Positions 6,899 to 12,482 of a stretch of DNA of 12,482 nt are shown here, piece by piece. Each line of letters opens with the position of its first letter. The stretch's first letter is position 1. This stretch comes from an uncultured Lachnospiraceae bacterium. GTDB lineage: Bacteria; Bacillota; Clostridia; Lachnospirales; Lachnospiraceae. The position numbers and the translations under genes are program-made. Under the pieces are notes generated by a model. The model did no database searches. It had not been told where the DNA came from and worked only from the letters and a program-made list of their open reading frames with translations. The stretch lies in contig CAKRWX010000044.1 in assembly GCA_934418055.1 (NCBI GenBank), positions 1 through 12,482 of the forward strand. The letters are read 5' to 3'.

Positions 6899-8278
6899 AT
6901 GTATCAGATAGATTTTAATAAACCAGAGCATGTGCATTTTATTGGAATCGGCGGCATCAGCATGAGCGGCCTGGCAGAGATTTTAATGGACGAGGGATTT
7001 ACGGTGTCCGGTTCTGATGCTCATAAGTCAGAGCTGACAGAGCATCTGGAGGCCAAGGGAGCGAAGATCTTCTATGGCCAGAAAGCAGAGAATATCATTG
7101 ACGGCATCCATGTGGTGGTCTACACCGCGGCAGTACACCCGGATAACCCGGAGTTTGCGGCGGCAGTGGAGAAGGGACTTCCGATCCTTACCAGAGCGGA
7201 ACTGCTGGGCCAGATGATGAAGAATTACCAGTACGCGGTGGGCATCTCCGGAACCCATGGCAAGACTACGACCACATCCATGGTCACAGAGATCTTACTG
7301 GCGGCGGACGCAGATCCGACCATTTCCGTAGGTGGTATCTTAAATTCCATCGGCGGCAACATCCGGGTAGGCGGTTCGGAACTTTTCGTGACCGAGGCCT
7401 GCGAGTATACCAACAGCTTTTTGTCCTTCTTCCCGAACCGGGAAGTGATCTTAAATATCGAAGCGGATCACCTGGATTTCTTTAAGGATATCGATGATAT
7501 CCGCCATTCCTTCCGGTTATTTGCCCAGAAACTTCCGAAAGACGGTTTATTAGTGATCAATAGCGATATCGACCGCTATGAGGAAATTGTGGATGGACTG
7601 GAGTGTAGGATCGTTACTTGTGGAAAACGTGCCGACAGCAATTACCGGGCTGAGGACATCACTTATGATCATTTTGCAAGGGCAACCTTCCGTCTGCTGA
7701 TTGATGGACAGGACGCGGGGGAGATTACTCTGGGCGTACCTGGAGAGCATAATGTATACAATGCGCTGGCAGCCATCGCTTTGTGCCAGGATCTGGGCAT
7801 TGATATGGAGCATATCCGCGCAGGACTTAAGAAATTCACGGGAACCAACCGCCGTTTTGAGAAAAAGGGCGAGATTGGCGGCGTGACCATCATCGACGAT
7901 TATGCCCATCATCCACAGGAGATCGCAGCAACGCTGGCAGCGGCAAAGAATTATCCACATAAGAAGCTGTGGTGCGTATTCCAGCCGCATACCTACACCA
8001 GAACCAAGGCGTTCTTAGACCAGTTTGCCCAGGCGCTTTCCGCAGCAGACGAGGTGGTGCTGGCAGATATTTACGCAGCCAGAGAGACTGATACCTTAGG
8101 CATCAGTTCCGCGGATATCGCAGAGCGGATCGAGAAACTGGGCACAAAAGCCCACTATTTCAAGAGCTTCGATGAGATCGAAACATTTTTATTAGAAAAT
8201 TGTATGCACGGCGACCTGTTGATAACTATGGGTGCCGGAGATATAGTAAAAGTGGGCGAAAACCTGCTTGGCGAGTAA
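6899..8278 (+). CDS. murC: UDP-N-acetylmuramate--L-alanine ligase MurC
   Basis: Cytoplasmic ATP-dependent ligase that adds L-alanine to UDP-N-acetylmuramic acid, the first peptide step of peptidoglycan synthesis. From ATG 6899 the product has 459 aa, normal for MurC. The start is preceded by AAGGGTGG (6883-6890) at eight bases, better than an in-frame GTG at 6887, which sits inside that site. Domains in order: an N-terminal Rossmann-like UDP-binding domain with F-I-G-I-G-G-I-S-M-S-G (about 14-24); a central ATPase domain with P-loop G-I-S-G-T-H-G-K-T-T-T (115-125) and N-I-E-A-D-H-L-D-F-F; and a C-terminal domain opening with D-D-Y-A-H-H-P-Q-E-I. All expected catalytic elements are present. 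It is a lone mur gene here, with queT before it and a DnaA-box cluster beginning one base after its stop codon. A perfect DnaA box also lies inside its coding region (7951-7959). Confidence 0.96.
   Translation: MYQIDFNKPEHVHFIGIGGISMSGLAEILMDEGFTVSGSDAHKSELTEHLEAKGAKIFYGQKAENIIDGIHVVVYTAAVHPDNPEFAAAVEKGLPILTRAELLGQMMKNYQYAVGISGTHGKTTTTSMVTEILLAADADPTISVGGILNSIGGNIRVGGSELFVTEACEYTNSFLSFFPNREVILNIEADHLDFFKDIDDIRHSFRLFAQKLPKDGLLVINSDIDRYEEIVDGLECRIVTCGKRADSNYRAEDITYDHFARATFRLLIDGQDAGEITLGVPGEHNVYNALAAIALCQDLGIDMEHIRAGLKKFTGTNRRFEKKGEIGGVTIIDDYAHHPQEIAATLAAAKNYPHKKLWCVFQPHTYTRTKAFLDQFAQALSAADEVVLADIYAARETDTLGISSADIAERIEKLGTKAHYFKSFDEIETFLLENCMHGDLLITMGAGDIVKVGENLLGE
7951..7959 (+). promoter_or_regulatory. 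DnaA box inside murC
   Basis: A perfect TTATCCACA encoded across Tyr-Pro-His codons of murC. A single copy could be chance, but it lies about 320 bp before a dense group of four more perfect copies, so it may be the outer member of the same array. Confidence 0.4.
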
Positions 8279-8279
8279 G

Positions 8280-8297
8280 TTATCCACATTATCCACA
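8280..8297 (+). promoter_or_regulatory. Tandem pair of perfect DnaA boxes (left cluster)
   Basis: TTATCCACA occurs twice head to tail with no spacer, at 8280-8288 and 8289-8297, starting directly after the murC stop codon. The same 18 bases recur exactly at 8444-8461. The second box overlaps the left arm of the murC terminator-like hairpin. The motif is the consensus binding site of the replication initiator DnaA; binding here is predicted. Confidence 0.8.
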
Positions 8298-8344
8298 TAG
8301 TTTTCAACAATTTCCGTTGATAAACTATGTGGATTCTTTTATTT
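8291..8344 (+). terminator. Terminator-like hairpin after murC
   Basis: The left arm 8291-8308 pairs with 8316-8334 (18 bp with one bulged base) around a 7-base loop, AATTTCC. It is followed by a T-rich stretch TCTTTTATTT at 8335-8344. The stem is A+T-rich apart from its base, so efficiency may be moderate. The left arm carries most of a DnaA box and the right arm an imperfect one in reverse (TGTGGATTC). The palindrome may therefore act both as a terminator in RNA and as a protein site in DNA. Confidence 0.6.
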
Positions 8345-8434
8345 ACATAAAATGAATTCTCACAATTTGAAACCCCCTGTATTTAAAGGAAATTTTACAT
8401 ATTTCGACCCTTTTCCCGTGGATAAAGGGTAATG
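8335..8434. other. A+T-rich segment between the two DnaA-box clusters
   Basis: By hand count, 8335-8404 has 16 G+C in 70 bases (about 77% A+T), against roughly half in the surrounding genes. No reading frame or clear promoter is visible. A 7-bp hairpin (8407-8413 with 8424-8430) carries a reverse, one-mismatch DnaA box in its loop and 3' arm (8417-8425). An easily melted stretch flanked by DnaA boxes is the layout of bacterial origins, but no DnaA-trio repeat typical of a DNA unwinding element was recognised. Confidence 0.5.
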
Positions 8435-8461
8435 AAATCCACATTATCCACATTATCCACA
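8417..8461 (+). promoter_or_regulatory. DnaA-box cluster upstream of the dnaB-dnaI-like genes (right cluster)
   Basis: Two perfect TTATCCACA boxes abut at 8444-8452 and 8453-8461. A third, degenerate copy (AAATCCACA, 8435-8443) continues the same 9-base phase, giving three repeats in a row. A reverse box with one mismatch (TTATCCACG on the minus strand) is at 8417-8425. A weaker reverse site (TTGTCCACC) follows at 8469-8477. The cluster ends about 47 bp before the predicted -10 element of the next operon, a position from which DnaA could repress or activate transcription. Confidence 0.8.
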
Positions 8462-8507
8462 ATCGGCCGGTGGACAAATTCCATCTATTTTCTTTTGGAA
8501 AAACGTG

Positions 8508-8516
8508 TGCTATGAT
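8508..8516 (+). promoter_or_regulatory. Extended -10 promoter of the dnaB-like gene
   Basis: TGC followed by TATGAT (-10 at 8511-8516) forms an extended -10 element. The -35 position has only TTTTCT (8488-8493), a poor match, as expected for extended -10 promoters or for promoters helped by an activator. Predicted start near 8523. Confidence 0.5.
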
Positions 8517-8522
8517 AGTGTC

Positions 8523-8626
8523 AAGATATCAGGGTCAAGGGGGCCAAAAGGCCGGTGAGGGCTTGTTTCGGGGCTTTTTTGGGACTTTGGGACCAGTCGT
8601 GGAGAGGGACAGGGTGAGTTTTAGAT
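8523..8626 (+). other. G-rich leader of the dnaB-like gene
   Basis: About 100 bases of G-rich, noncoding sequence separate the predicted transcription start from the gene. It contains a small perfect hairpin, GGCC-AAAA-GGCC (8542-8553), and a run of six T at 8575-8580 preceded by GGGGC. I could not fold a convincing terminator stem directly before the T-run, so attenuation is only a possibility. The ribosome binding site AGGGTGAG lies at 8611-8618. Confidence 0.3.
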
Positions 8627-9901
8627 ATGAGAAGTAAGTTTCAGGTAAATGCCACCATGGTGGCCAATGAGTTTATTGACCGGTATATGGCGGTGGCTAA
8701 CGGGGAATACGTGAAGGTGTACCTGTATCTGCTGCGCCATGACGGGCGGGAGATCGCTGTGGGTGAGATCGCGGACGCCTTAAACCACACAGAGTCGGAT
8801 GTGAAGCGCGCCATCGCTTACTGGGTCCGGCTGGGTGTGCTGGAGGATGCAGAGGCTCAAGGACGCAGTGAGATGGGCGACCGGGTGGTCATGGGACGTC
8901 AGGACGGCGGGCCAATGGAGAGCGCCGCTGCGTACCAGACAGAAGTTGAGGGAAATCCGGTGCTTGGGCGTTCTGCGATTCTGACTCCAAAAGGTGTATC
9001 AGGCAACCGGACTGGACTTGGAGGACAGGAGATGTCATCCGGAAACGCCCAGACACAGATGGCAGCGTCTAACCGCGGCTATCAGAAGCCGGGATACCAG
9101 GGTGCAGGCGTTCAGACGGTGACTCAGGATACAATTGTCCAGAATGCAGCTTCGACTAACGTAGCCGCCACCTCTGCCCAGCCCCAGGAGCGCAAGCACT
9201 ACACCCCGGCCCAGGTGGGTGCCTTGGCGGATAAGGAGGAGTTTACCCAGCTTCTCTATATTGCTCAGAAGCTGATGGGCAAAGTATTTACCCCAAGAGA
9301 CTGCGAGGTATTTGCTTACCTCTACGATTCCCTCCATATGTCAGCGGAACTTCTGGAATACTTAGCGGAATACTGTGCCCAGAACGACCATAAGAGCATC
9401 CGCTACTTGGAGACGGTGGCTCTCAGCTGGAATGAGCGCGGCATTAAGACGGCCAATCAGGCCAGAGATCAGGCGGCTTCCTTCAACAGCGACTGCTTCG
9501 CAGTAATGAAAGCATTTGGCTTAAATGACCGGAGACCTGGGGACGCGGAGGTGAAGATCATCCGCCGCTGGTTCCAGGAGTGGGCGTTCAGCAAAGAACT
9601 GATCTTAGAGGCCTGTGGAAGGACATTAAAGGCTATCCAGAAGCCAAGCTTCCAGTATGCGGACTCGATCTTAGATAAGTGGAGAAAAGCCGGTGTACGG
9701 ACCATGGAGGACGTAAAACGGCAGGATGAGAAGCGGGAAGGCCAGAAAGCGGCGAAGGAGACTGCGGCAGCTTCCGGCTACCGGGATAATCAGCCGCAGT
9801 TAAAACCACAGAAGAATAAATTTCATAATTTTGAGCAGAGAAATACAGACTATGACGGAATGGTGCTGGAGCGGCTGAAACAGCGCCTGGGTGAAAACTA
9901 G
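8627..9901 (+). CDS. DnaB/DnaD-like helicase-loading protein (Bacillus DnaB architecture)
   Basis: Predicted primosomal protein of 424 aa that helps load the replicative helicase onto DNA melted by DnaA. Three parts are visible: an N-terminal winged-helix-like region (about 1-75, with EIAVGEIADALNHTESDVKR as a helix-turn-helix-like stretch); a long low-complexity Gln/Gly/Ala/Ser linker (about 80-190); and two successive DnaD/DnaB_2-type helical domains. Each ends in the family's Y-x3-I/V-x3-W-x3-G motif: Y260...V264...W268...G272 and Y344...I348...W352...G356. DnaD proteins normally carry one such domain and Bacillus subtilis DnaB two, so the layout is that of DnaB. The following gene is a DnaI-like loader, as in the B. 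subtilis dnaB-dnaI pair. A basic C-terminal tail (about 364-424) may bind DNA. Start ATG 8627 has AGGGTGAG eight bases upstream. Automated annotation may call it a DnaD domain protein. Confidence 0.85.
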   Translation: MRSKFQVNATMVANEFIDRYMAVANGEYVKVYLYLLRHDGREIAVGEIADALNHTESDVKRAIAYWVRLGVLEDAEAQGRSEMGDRVVMGRQDGGPMESAAAYQTEVEGNPVLGRSAILTPKGVSGNRTGLGGQEMSSGNAQTQMAASNRGYQKPGYQGAGVQTVTQDTIVQNAASTNVAATSAQPQERKHYTPAQVGALADKEEFTQLLYIAQKLMGKVFTPRDCEVFAYLYDSLHMSAELLEYLAEYCAQNDHKSIRYLETVALSWNERGIKTANQARDQAASFNSDCFAVMKAFGLNDRRPGDAEVKIIRRWFQEWAFSKELILEACGRTLKAIQKPSFQYADSILDKWRKAGVRTMEDVKRQDEKREGQKAAKETAAASGYRDNQPQLKPQKNKFHNFEQRNTDYDGMVLERLKQRLGEN

Positions 9902-9944
9902 AGTAACGGTTTTTGCGCCCGCGCATTTACAAAAGGAGAGGTGT

Positions 9945-10010
9945 ATGTGCGGCGGCGCAGAAAGATACTGGCCGTCACAAGTGAGAGAGGATGAGAAAAG
10001 ATGTCACTGA
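9945..10010 (+). CDS. Possible 21-codon leader ORF overlapping the dnaI-like start
   Basis: ATG 9945 is preceded by AAAAGGAGAGGTGT, the strongest ribosome binding site in this stretch, at ideal spacing. The frame encodes MCGGAERYWPSQVREDEKRCH and stops at 10008-10010, ten bases inside the dnaI-like gene, in another frame. The dnaI-like ATG (10001) has only a moderate site of its own (GAGAGG, 9984-9989, 11 bases away). Translation of this short frame could deliver ribosomes to the dnaI start by coupling. No similarity is recognised and it may not make a stable peptide. Confidence 0.35.
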   Translation: MCGGAERYWPSQVREDEKRCH

Positions 10011-10981
10011 ATAATTCCCAGTATAACGCTATCATGCGTATTTACAATCAGCGACAGTTCCAGGATAAGTACGAACAGGACCAGAGAAGAGAAGAAGTGT
10101 ACCAGAAGGTGCCCCAGATCAAACAGATCGAGGATGAGATCAGTTCCCAGGCGGTGCGGTGCGCCAGAAGGCTCTTGGATGGGGATACAAATGCGAAAGA
10201 AGAGTTAAAGCAGCATATCGAGGATCTGCGGGAGCAGAAAGAGGTGCTGTTGTCCGCCTTTGGATTTCCGGCGGATTATATGGAGATGCACTACATCTGC
10301 CCGGAATGTCAGGACACGGGCTACATTGACGGCAAGAAATGCCGTTGTTTTAAAAAAGAGGAGATCCGCCTGTTGTACTCCCAGTCCAACATCGAGGAAG
10401 TGCTTCTGCGGGAGAATTTTGACTCCTTCTCCTACGAATACTACGACGACCGGGTGGTGATCCCGGAGATCCAGATGACCGTGGCGGACTATATGCGCCA
10501 GGTCCACACCTGGTGCAAGGAATATGTGGAGAATTTTGAGAAAAAGGGTGGGAACCTGATTTTTACTGGAAGTACTGGCGTTGGCAAGACATTTTTGACC
10601 AACTGCATCGCTAAGGCGCTGATCGACCAGTACCAGTCGGTGATCTATCTGTCCTCCAACGATTTATTTGACGTATTTTCCAAAAATAAATTCCACTACG
10701 ACACGGAAGAGGAAATGAAGGACATGTACCAGTACATTCTGGACTGCGACCTTCTGATCATCGATGACCTGGGAACGGAACTGAACAATACGTTCGTGTC
10801 TTCCCAGCTGTTTTACTGCATCAATGAACGACTGTTGAGGAAGAAAAGCACGATCATTTCCACAAACCTGTCCATGACCATGTTAAGGGATACTTATTCC
10901 GACCGTATCTCTTCCAGGATCATCAGCCAGTATTCGATTATTCCACTGTATGGGGACGATATACGGACGAAAATCGTGTGA
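10001..10981 (+). CDS. dnaI: DnaI/DnaC-like replicative helicase loader ATPase
   Basis: Predicted AAA+ ATPase of 326 aa that binds and loads the replicative helicase (DnaC in Bacillus naming, DnaB in E. coli). The N-terminal third is charged and probably coiled (about 20-85), followed by a zinc-type cysteine cluster C100-P-E-C103 ... C114-R-C116, comparable to the zinc-binding domain of B. subtilis DnaI. The ATPase domain has Walker A G190-S-T-G-V-G-K-T197, Walker B L-L-I-I-D255-D256, a sensor-1-like S-T-N (287-289) and a likely arginine finger in S-D-R-I-S-S-R-I (300-307). An in-frame stop at 9992-9994 makes ATG 10001 the first usable start. It follows the dnaB-like gene by 99 bp, in the order seen in B. 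subtilis, so the two are probably cotranscribed and act together at the primosome. Automated pipelines often call this type DnaC or ATP-binding protein. Confidence 0.9.
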   Translation: MSLNNSQYNAIMRIYNQRQFQDKYEQDQRREEVYQKVPQIKQIEDEISSQAVRCARRLLDGDTNAKEELKQHIEDLREQKEVLLSAFGFPADYMEMHYICPECQDTGYIDGKKCRCFKKEEIRLLYSQSNIEEVLLRENFDSFSYEYYDDRVVIPEIQMTVADYMRQVHTWCKEYVENFEKKGGNLIFTGSTGVGKTFLTNCIAKALIDQYQSVIYLSSNDLFDVFSKNKFHYDTEEEMKDMYQYILDCDLLIIDDLGTELNNTFVSSQLFYCINERLLRKKSTIISTNLSMTMLRDTYSDRISSRIISQYSIIPLYGDDIRTKIV

Positions 10982-11018
10982 TAAACTTGACTATTTTCAC
11001 ACATAATGTTAAGGTAAA

Positions 11019-11080
11019 TTTAAACGGTGTCCTGGGAAGTCTGCGCATTTTTGCGGGATTGTCAAACAGGCACCTTTAAA
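11019..11080 (+). promoter_or_regulatory. Potentially structured leader upstream of prs
   Basis: TTTAAA, GGTG and CCTG (11019-11034) can pair with CAGG, CACC and TTTAAA (11067-11080): 14 bp with two single-base bulges. The 32-base interior holds a second small hairpin, CGCA-TTTT-TGCG (11044-11055). The structure lies 42 bases before the prs start and is not followed by a T-run. TTGACT at 10987-10992 could serve as a -35 element for transcription entering this leader, though the -10 match at the right distance (TAAGGT, 11010-11015) is poor. It could be a regulatory leader or simply a stable hairpin; it matches no riboswitch class I recognise. Confidence 0.35.
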
Positions 11081-11122
11081 AATGAAACTGGCGTAAGCCG
11101 CAATATATAATGGAGGAAGAAC

Positions 11123-12301
11123 ATGATATACGAAGAGAAGACGATTGAGACGATTCCGGTAGGACCTCTGGGACTGGTTCCATTAAAGAGCTGTACAGAG
11201 CTGGGAAAAAAGGTAAATGATTACCTGGTGACCTGGAGACGGGAACGGGAGAGCGAACACAAATCCACCATCGCTTTTGCCGGATACCAGAGAGATTCTT
11301 ACATTATTGATGCCAAGACCCCACGTTTTGGATCTGGTGAAGCGAAAGGAACCATTGAATCTTCTATCCGTGGTGATGACCTGTATATCATGGTTGACGT
11401 CTGCAACTACAGCCTGACTTACTCCATGGCCGGTATGACCAACCATATGTCCCCAGATGACCATTATCAGGACTTAAAGCGTGTCATTGCGGCAGCAGCA
11501 GGCAAGGCACACAGAATCAATGTTATTATGCCATTCTTATATGAGGGCAGACAGCATAAACGTTCCGGCAGAGAGTCCTTAGACTGTGCACTGGCTCTTC
11601 AGGAGCTGGTAAATATGGGTGTTGAGAACATCATCACGTTCGATGCTCACGACCCACGTGTGCAGAATGCGATTCCGTTAAAAGGATTTGAGACTGTTCA
11701 GCCGATCTACCAGTTCATCAAATATCTGTTAAAGAACGAGACCGAGTTACAGATCGACAGCGATCACATGATGGTCATCAGCCCGGATGAGGGCGGTATG
11801 GGCCGCGCAATCTATTTTGCCAACGTGTTAGGACTGGATATGGGTATGTTCTACAAACGCCGCGATTACACCAAGATCGTCAATGGCCGCAACCCGATCG
11901 TTGCCCATGAATTCTTAGGCTCCAGCGTAGAGGGCAAGGACGTTCTGATCATCGACGATATGATCTCCTCCGGCGAGAGCATGTTAGATGTTGCCAAAGA
12001 GTTAAAGAGAAGAAAAGCAAGAAAAGTATTTGTCTGCGCGACTTTCGGTCTGTTCACCAACGGCTTAAGCATGTTTGATAAATATTATGAGGACGGCCTC
12101 ATCGACCGTGTCCTGACTACCAACCTGGTATACCAGACACCGGATCTGTTATCCCGTCCATACTACATCAGCGTAGATTTAAGCAAATACATCGCGCTGA
12201 TCATCGATAATTTAAACCATGACGCTTCCTTAAGCGAGCTGTTAAGCCCGACCAAGAGAATCAACCGTCTGTTAGAGGCTTATCGGAGCGGCAACCGATA
12301 G
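11123..12301 (+). CDS. prs: Ribose-phosphate pyrophosphokinase (PRPP synthetase), long form
   Basis: Cytoplasmic enzyme making PRPP from ribose 5-phosphate and ATP, the activated sugar for purine, pyrimidine, NAD, histidine and tryptophan synthesis. At 392 aa it is longer than the usual 310-320 aa. Visible sites: P-F-L-Y-E-G-R-Q-H-K-R-S-G-R (137-150), in the place of the ATP-contacting PY..R.D.K region; F-D-A-H-D (173-177) in place of the classical D-L-H-A-x-Q; a K-R-R-D loop (245-248); and the PRPP-binding loop D-V-L-I-I-D-D-M-I-S-S-G-E-S (273-286), where common Prs has D-D-x-x-D-T-G-G-T. The deviations are conservative enough to expect an active enzyme. Start ATG 11123 has GGAGGA at 11112-11117. 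Codon choice is strongly biased, as in highly expressed genes. A ridA-like gene follows after 22 bp. Confidence 0.92.
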   Translation: MIYEEKTIETIPVGPLGLVPLKSCTELGKKVNDYLVTWRRERESEHKSTIAFAGYQRDSYIIDAKTPRFGSGEAKGTIESSIRGDDLYIMVDVCNYSLTYSMAGMTNHMSPDDHYQDLKRVIAAAAGKAHRINVIMPFLYEGRQHKRSGRESLDCALALQELVNMGVENIITFDAHDPRVQNAIPLKGFETVQPIYQFIKYLLKNETELQIDSDHMMVISPDEGGMGRAIYFANVLGLDMGMFYKRRDYTKIVNGRNPIVAHEFLGSSVEGKDVLIIDDMISSGESMLDVAKELKRRKARKVFVCATFGLFTNGLSMFDKYYEDGLIDRVLTTNLVYQTPDLLSRPYYISVDLSKYIALIIDNLNHDASLSELLSPTKRINRLLEAYRSGNR

Positions 12302-12323
12302 AATGAATCAGGAGGAAAAAGAC

Positions 12324-12482
12324 ATGAAGAAAATTGTAACCACAGAAGCACCAGCAGCAATCGGCCCATACTCCCAGGGTATGGTATTTGGAGATATGGT
12401 ATTTTCTTCCGGTCAGATCCCGGTAGTTCCGGCAACTGGCCAGGTAGCAGGCGCAACCATCGAGGAGCAGGCAGAGCAGTCC
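12324..12482 (+). CDS. ridA: RidA family reactive enamine/imine deaminase, 3' end outside the window
   Basis: The first 53 codons are visible and stay open to the window end; full RidA proteins have about 125 aa. The sequence MKKIVTTEAPAAIGPYSQG, followed by V-F-S-S-G-Q-I-P, is the classic RidA (YjgF/UK114) N-terminus, containing the A-I-G-P-Y-S-Q and S-G-Q-I motifs. The family hydrolyses reactive enamine or imine intermediates such as 2-aminoacrylate formed by pyridoxal-phosphate enzymes, protecting the cell from damage. ATG 12324 is preceded by AGGAGG at 12310-12315. The short gap to prs and the absence of a terminator suggest cotranscription. The catalytic arginine lies in the unseen part. 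Confidence 0.93.
   Translation, partial: MKKIVTTEAPAAIGPYSQGMVFGDMVFSSGQIPVVPATGQVAGATIEEQAEQS

Noticed and set aside
10976..11003. GTGTGA...TCACAC inverted repeat as a dnaI terminator
   Set aside because: Only six pairs around a 15-base or longer loop and no T-tract after it; too weak to call.
11106..11111. Perfect TATAAT just before prs
   Set aside because: It abuts the GGAGGA ribosome binding site, so a transcript from it would lack that site; no suitable -35 is present at the right distance.

Overview
The window looks like chromosomal DNA of a Gram-positive Clostridia, most likely Lachnospiraceae (a guess from protein character, the long Prs type, the DnaB/DnaI-type helicase-loading proteins and the strong AGGAGG-like ribosome binding sites; no rRNA or species marker is present). 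All ten clearly recognised genes lie on the + strand. I see no insertion sequence, CRISPR array, tRNA or rRNA.

Region 1 (1-6196) is an organic-acid uptake operon: the 3' part of a DUF1116 (YlbE/YahG/AllG-like) gene, a complete TRAP transporter (dctP lipoprotein, dctQ, dctM) and an LctP-family lactate/glycolate-type permease. Gaps are 52, 85, -4 and 19 bp and the operon closes with a strong intrinsic terminator. A 13-bp hairpin without a U-tract separates dctP from dctQ and probably sets the binding protein to membrane protein ratio.

Region 2 (6197-8344) holds queT (queuosine-precursor transporter family), with a good sigma-A-type promoter, and murC (UDP-N-acetylmuramate-L-alanine ligase), which ends at a terminator-like hairpin.

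Region 3 (8279-10981) is the most interesting. The 348-bp gap after murC contains four perfect DnaA boxes (TTATCCACA) arranged as two copies of an 18-bp head-to-tail pair, flanking a segment that is about 77% A+T by hand count. Further imperfect boxes lie around them and a fifth perfect box lies within the 3' part of murC. Immediately downstream are a promoter and two helicase-loading genes: a DnaB-like (Bacillus sense) protein with one winged-helix and two DnaD/DnaB_2-type domains, and a DnaI/DnaC-like AAA+ loader with a zinc-type cysteine cluster. DnaA therefore probably controls this primosome operon, or the site titrates DnaA or acts as an origin-like element. A 21-codon reading frame with a very good ribosome binding site overlaps the dnaI start.

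Region 4 (10982-12482) has a potentially structured leader, a long PRPP synthetase (prs, 392 aa) and the start of a RidA-family gene cut by the window end.

No wholly new system was identified. The DnaA-box array beside the dnaB-dnaI-like pair and the DUF1116/TRAP/LctP operon are the parts most worth a second look.
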